43,366 nt of DNA from Bacteroidota bacterium (GTDB taxonomy: Bacteria; Bacteroidota; Ignavibacteria; SZUA-365), in the NCBI GenBank assembly GCA_018224415.1, contig JAGTUZ010000199.1, forward strand, positions 1 to 43,366. The letters are read 5' to 3'. Under the pieces are notes generated by a model, which was not told where the DNA came from, ran no database searches, and saw nothing but the letters and a program-made list of their open reading frames with translations. The translations under genes and the position numbers were made by a program. Shown here piece by piece: positions 40,317-43,366 of the stretch. Position 1 is the stretch's first letter. Every line of letters begins with the position of its first letter.

Positions 40317-43300
40317 ATGAAGAACAGGATCGGCATGAAGCGTCTACACACCATGAAGCGCATACAGAGACTCGCCGCGATTGTCGGGCTGATGGTCGGC
40401 CTGATGTTTTCAGGCAGCGTACAGGCGCAGTATTTCGGCAAGAACAAGGTGCAATACACGGATTTCGACTGGCATTATATCCAGTCGCAGCATTTCGACG
40501 TGTATTATTCCAACGACGGGTATGAGCTGGCGGAATTCACGGCGCGAGTCGCCGAGGATGCGCTCCAGAGCATTCAGGAAAGTTTCGGGTACCAGATCAC
40601 CGCCCGCATTCCGTTTATCATTTACAATTCGCACAACGACTTCCAGCAGACGAATGTCGTTGGTATGTACCTCGAGGAAGGCATCGGCGGTGTGACCGAG
40701 CTGTTCAAGAACCGCGTGGTCGTGCCGTTCGAGGGGTCGTACGGTCAATTCCGGCATGTTATCCATCACGAACTCGTGCATGCCGTGATCAACGACATGT
40801 TTTATGGCGGATCGATACAGGCGGCCCTGACCAATCGCATCCGGCTCATGCTGCCGCTGTGGATGAACGAAGGCATGGCGGAGTACCAGTCCCTCGACGG
40901 GTGGGATACGAATTCCGACATGTTCCTCCGTGATGCGACAACAAGTAATTACCTTCCGCCCATCCCGTATCTGAACGGCTACTTCGCCTATCGGGGGGGA
41001 CAATCGGTCTGGTGGTATATCTCGGAGAAATACGGGAAGAAAAAAGTCGGCGAAGTGCTTAATAGCGTCCGCGGTGCTCGCAGCCTGGACGACGGCCTGA
41101 AGAAATCCCTGGGCCTGACGCTGGAGGAGCTTTCGGAGCGCTGGATCAAGGAACAGCGCAAGCTGTACTATCCCGATGTCGCGAACCGGGTGTCTCCGAT
41201 CGAGTACGCGAAGCGTCTGACCGACCACAAGAAAAGCGGTTCGTTTTACAATACCAGTCCTGCAATCTCGCCTTCAGGAGATCGTATCGCCTTCATCTCG
41301 AACCGCGATGATTACTTCTCTGTCTACGTGATGTCGGCGATTGACGGCAGCGACGTGAAAAAGCTTGTTGACGGCAACACGACAAACGATTTCGAGGAAC
41401 TGCATCTGCTGACGCCAGGCCTGACCTGGTCTCCTGACGGACGTTTCATCGCGCTGGCCTCGAAAGCCGGCGCCAACGACGCGATAAATATCATCGATGC
41501 GGAAACAGGGGACTACGAGCAGCTTCCGTTGGCGAAAGACGGTATCTACTCCGTGCAGTGGTCTCCGGACGGAAAAAAACTTGCGTATGTCGGCAATACC
41601 ACGATTCAGTCGGATATCTGGGTCTATGATTTCGACAGCAAGACCACGCGAAATCTCACAGCGGATGTGTTCTCCGATGCCCAGCCCTCCTGGAAGGCCG
41701 ACAGCAAGTCCATCTATTTCGTGAGCGACCGGGGAGGGATGCTCGAGGCATCGAAGCTGCCGCCGGGCTTCAAGATGTACGACCACAACTACTCGCAGAC
41801 GGATGTCTTTCGCGTGGATGTGGAGACCGGCGTCCTGACGCGCATCACCGACACGCCGCACGCGGAGGAATCCTATCCCTTTGCCGGACCCGATGGAAGG
41901 CTGCTGTTCATATCCGACCGCAATGGCATCAACAACCTCTATATCAGCGACGCGGACGGAGCCGGATCCTACCCGGTGACCAATTCGCTCTCCGGCATTT
42001 ACCAGATATCGCTGACTGCCGATGGCAACAAGCTGGCATTTGCGAGTATGTTCGAAGCCGGTTTCGACATCTTTCTCATGCGCGCGCCCTTCGACCGCGA
42101 CCCGATCGAGAACCTCCCGCTCACTGCTTACCTCGAACGCAAGCTGCAGAAGCTGCCAGTATTCGCGGACACCGACAGATCGACTCCGGATGCACTCCCG
42201 GATCATTCGGTGTCTGATGTTACTGAGCACGTGGATACAACCGCCGACGCGTCCACCACCGATGCGGATCATGCCGACAAGAGCGACGGGGAGACCCGGC
42301 AGCACAGCGAGCAGGTGGTGATCGCCCTCGGAGAGCAGAGCAACGGCGCGGAACAGGATTCAAGCGGCGCGCGTCCTGCGACACGTGAGCGCATGCTGTT
42401 CGCCGATGACGCCGTTTCACGCAAGGACAGGAAAAGCGAACCATTCCGCATCAGCGGCAACGTGACCGATGACGGATCCTTTGTGATCAACAAGTACAAG
42501 CTGAGCTTCTCTGCCGATCTCGTGTACGGAAACGCGGGCTACAGCACGTTTTACGGTGTGCTCGGCACGACGCAGATGGCCTTCAGCGACATGCTTGGCA
42601 ATCACCAGATCATGTTCCTTACCAACTTGATTGGTGATCTGAAAAACAGTGATTACGCGCTCGCGTATTCCTATCTGCCGGATCGCATCGACTGGTCCGT
42701 GCAGGGATTCCACAGCGCGCGTTTCCTGCTCCAGTACACAGGCGGACTGTTCGAAGACCTCGTGCGATACCGCCAGTATGGTTTCGGACTCGCCGCCTCC
42801 TACCCGTTCGACCGGTACAATCGGATGGAAGGCAGTCTGACGTGGATGAACGTCTCGCAGGAGAATCTCGACAACCCTGCGATTCCCATGTCGGAACGAT
42901 CATTGATCGTTCCCAACATCGGCTTTGTGCATGACAATTCGCTCTGGGGCATGTGGTCGCCGGTCCGTGGATCACGCTACGAGGTGCGGACCTTCGGTAG
43001 TCCGGGGCTGGGCAGTTCGTCACTGACCTTCGCATCACTGACCTTTGATTATCGGACATATTCGCGATTCTGGAGTGATTTTTCCCTTGTATTGCGCGGA
43101 TCAGGCGGCGGAAGCTTCGGAGCGAACCCGCAGCGCTTCTTTATCGGCGGGACGGAAAACTGGATCAACAGGACATTCGAGAACGGCCGTATACCCATCA
43201 ACAGCGAGGAGGATTTTGCCTTTCTCGCGGCGGCGCTTCCCCTTCGTGGATACAACTACAACGCACGCATCACCACGCGGTACCTGCTCGGGAACGTCGA

Positions 43301-43366
43301 GCTTCGCTTCCCGGTGGTGAAGTATTTCCTGGGTGGCGTGCTGCCGTACATCCTGCAGGCCGTCAA
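40317..43366 (+). CDS. Zinc metallopeptidase - TolB-like propeller - outer-membrane barrel fusion (partial, runs off window)
   Basis: The frame is open for 1016 codons to the right edge. Residues 1-38 form a signal peptide (LAAIVGLMVGLMFSGSVQAQ). Residues ~45-280 are a peptidase MA/M1-like gluzincin domain with HELVH (151-155) and the third ligand in WMNEGMAEY (E185). Residues ~320-620 are a TolB/PD40 propeller: ISPSGDRIAFISNRDDY, LTWSPDGRFIALASK, VQWSPDGKKLAYVGN, FAGPDGRLLFISDRNG. After a Ser/Asp/Glu-rich linker (~630-700), residues ~710 onward form a beta-barrel with surface-antigen/Omp85-like strands (LPLRGYNYNARITTRYLLGNVELRFPV in two parts). Starts MKNRIG, MKRLHT and MKRIQR lie 18 bp apart; AGGA favours ATG 40335. 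Likely an outer-membrane protease or quality-control factor (inference). Confidence 0.88.
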   Translation, partial: MKNRIGMKRLHTMKRIQRLAAIVGLMVGLMFSGSVQAQYFGKNKVQYTDFDWHYIQSQHFDVYYSNDGYELAEFTARVAEDALQSIQESFGYQITARIPFIIYNSHNDFQQTNVVGMYLEEGIGGVTELFKNRVVVPFEGSYGQFRHVIHHELVHAVINDMFYGGSIQAALTNRIRLMLPLWMNEGMAEYQSLDGWDTNSDMFLRDATTSNYLPPIPYLNGYFAYRGGQSVWWYISEKYGKKKVGEVLNSVRGARSLDDGLKKSLGLTLEELSERWIKEQRKLYYPDVANRVSPIEYAKRLTDHKKSGSFYNTSPAISPSGDRIAFISNRDDYFSVYVMSAIDGSDVKKLVDGNTTNDFEELHLLTPGLTWSPDGRFIALASKAGANDAINIIDAETGDYEQLPLAKDGIYSVQWSPDGKKLAYVGNTTIQSDIWVYDFDSKTTRNLTADVFSDAQPSWKADSKSIYFVSDRGGMLEASKLPPGFKMYDHNYSQTDVFRVDVETGVLTRITDTPHAEESYPFAGPDGRLLFISDRNGINNLYISDADGAGSYPVTNSLSGIYQISLTADGNKLAFASMFEAGFDIFLMRAPFDRDPIENLPLTAYLERKLQKLPVFADTDRSTPDALPDHSVSDVTEHVDTTADASTTDADHADKSDGETRQHSEQVVIALGEQSNGAEQDSSGARPATRERMLFADDAVSRKDRKSEPFRISGNVTDDGSFVINKYKLSFSADLVYGNAGYSTFYGVLGTTQMAFSDMLGNHQIMFLTNLIGDLKNSDYALAYSYLPDRIDWSVQGFHSARFLLQYTGGLFEDLVRYRQYGFGLAASYPFDRYNRMEGSLTWMNVSQENLDNPAIPMSERSLIVPNIGFVHDNSLWGMWSPVRGSRYEVRTFGSPGLGSSSLTFASLTFDYRTYSRFWSDFSLVLRGSGGGSFGANPQRFFIGGTENWINRTFENGRIPINSEEDFAFLAAALPLRGYNYNARITTRYLLGNVELRFPVVKYFLGGVLPYILQAV

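Noticed and set aside
1..43366. tRNA, rRNA, insertion sequences, integrase or phage genes
   Set aside because: None were recognised on either strand; all sizeable frames are explained by the listed genes or their shadows.

Overview
This is a GC-rich (roughly 60%), gene-dense bacterial chromosome segment. Evidence for a lineage in the Bacteroidota/Ignavibacteriota/Chlorobiota (FCB) group: a giant secreted protein with a choice-of-anchor L-like domain and a type IX secretion (T9SS) type A C-terminal sorting domain, GWxTD, DUF6029, DUF6588-like and DUF6263-like envelope proteins, and a ribonuclease G with a charged insert in its S1 domain. A textbook sigma70 promoter (TTGACA-N17-TATTAT at 40202-40230), rather than a Bacteroidales-type -33/-7 promoter, and the high GC fit an Ignavibacteria/Kapabacteria-like branch better than classical Bacteroidia. 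That placement is inference from gene content only. I see no tRNA, rRNA, insertion sequence, prophage or CRISPR array.

Layout. 1-1165 (+): short tandem repeats, then a CNNM/CBS membrane protein. 1162-5118 (-): adk followed by two paralogous DUF6588-like envelope proteins in one tight operon, with rlmN upstream. 5346-13102 (+): DUF2279 envelope protein, family 2 glycosyltransferase, FGE-like lipoprotein, S41 C-terminal processing protease, DUF3108 protein, gamma-carbonic anhydrase-like protein, nadC and a CoA-type Nudix hydrolase. 13167-13628 (-): small secreted protein of unknown role. 14058-18371 (+): T9SS-exported Ig/PKD-repeat protein. 18440-18751 (-): remnant of an EVE-domain gene. 18903-23422 (+): HAD hydrolase, a TlpA-like thioredoxin coupled to a DUF6029 outer-membrane protein, and RNase G ending in a three-hairpin 3' region. 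23663-34520 (+): a long housekeeping run, dnaN-recF-DUF721/DciA-mnmE-gyrB-GWxTD-pdxA-ftsE-(DEDDh exonuclease/UvrC-like fusion). 34537-40081 (-): an Omp85-type barrel protein, two DUF6263-like proteins and an amidohydrolase lipoprotein. 40317-end (+): the first ~1016 residues of a fusion of a zinc metallopeptidase domain, a TolB-like propeller and an outer-membrane barrel.

The genes fall into two themes. One is core information processing: sliding clamp, RecF, DciA, GyrB, MnmE, RlmN, RNase G and a repair nuclease. The other is envelope building and proteolysis: Omp85-like barrels, CTP protease, TlpA with DUF6029, the T9SS cargo and FtsE.

The most unusual features are these. (1) The peptidase-propeller-barrel fusion at the right edge. 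(2) About ten short tandem-repeat loci with unrelated units of 8-21 bp, several abutting stop codons and three expanding inside coding sequence (rlmN tail, the DUF2279 protein, nadC). (3) The TlpA-DUF6029 pair, in which the barrel has exactly two cysteines, close together near its C-terminus. (4) The three consecutive tetraloop hairpins between RNase G and dnaN.
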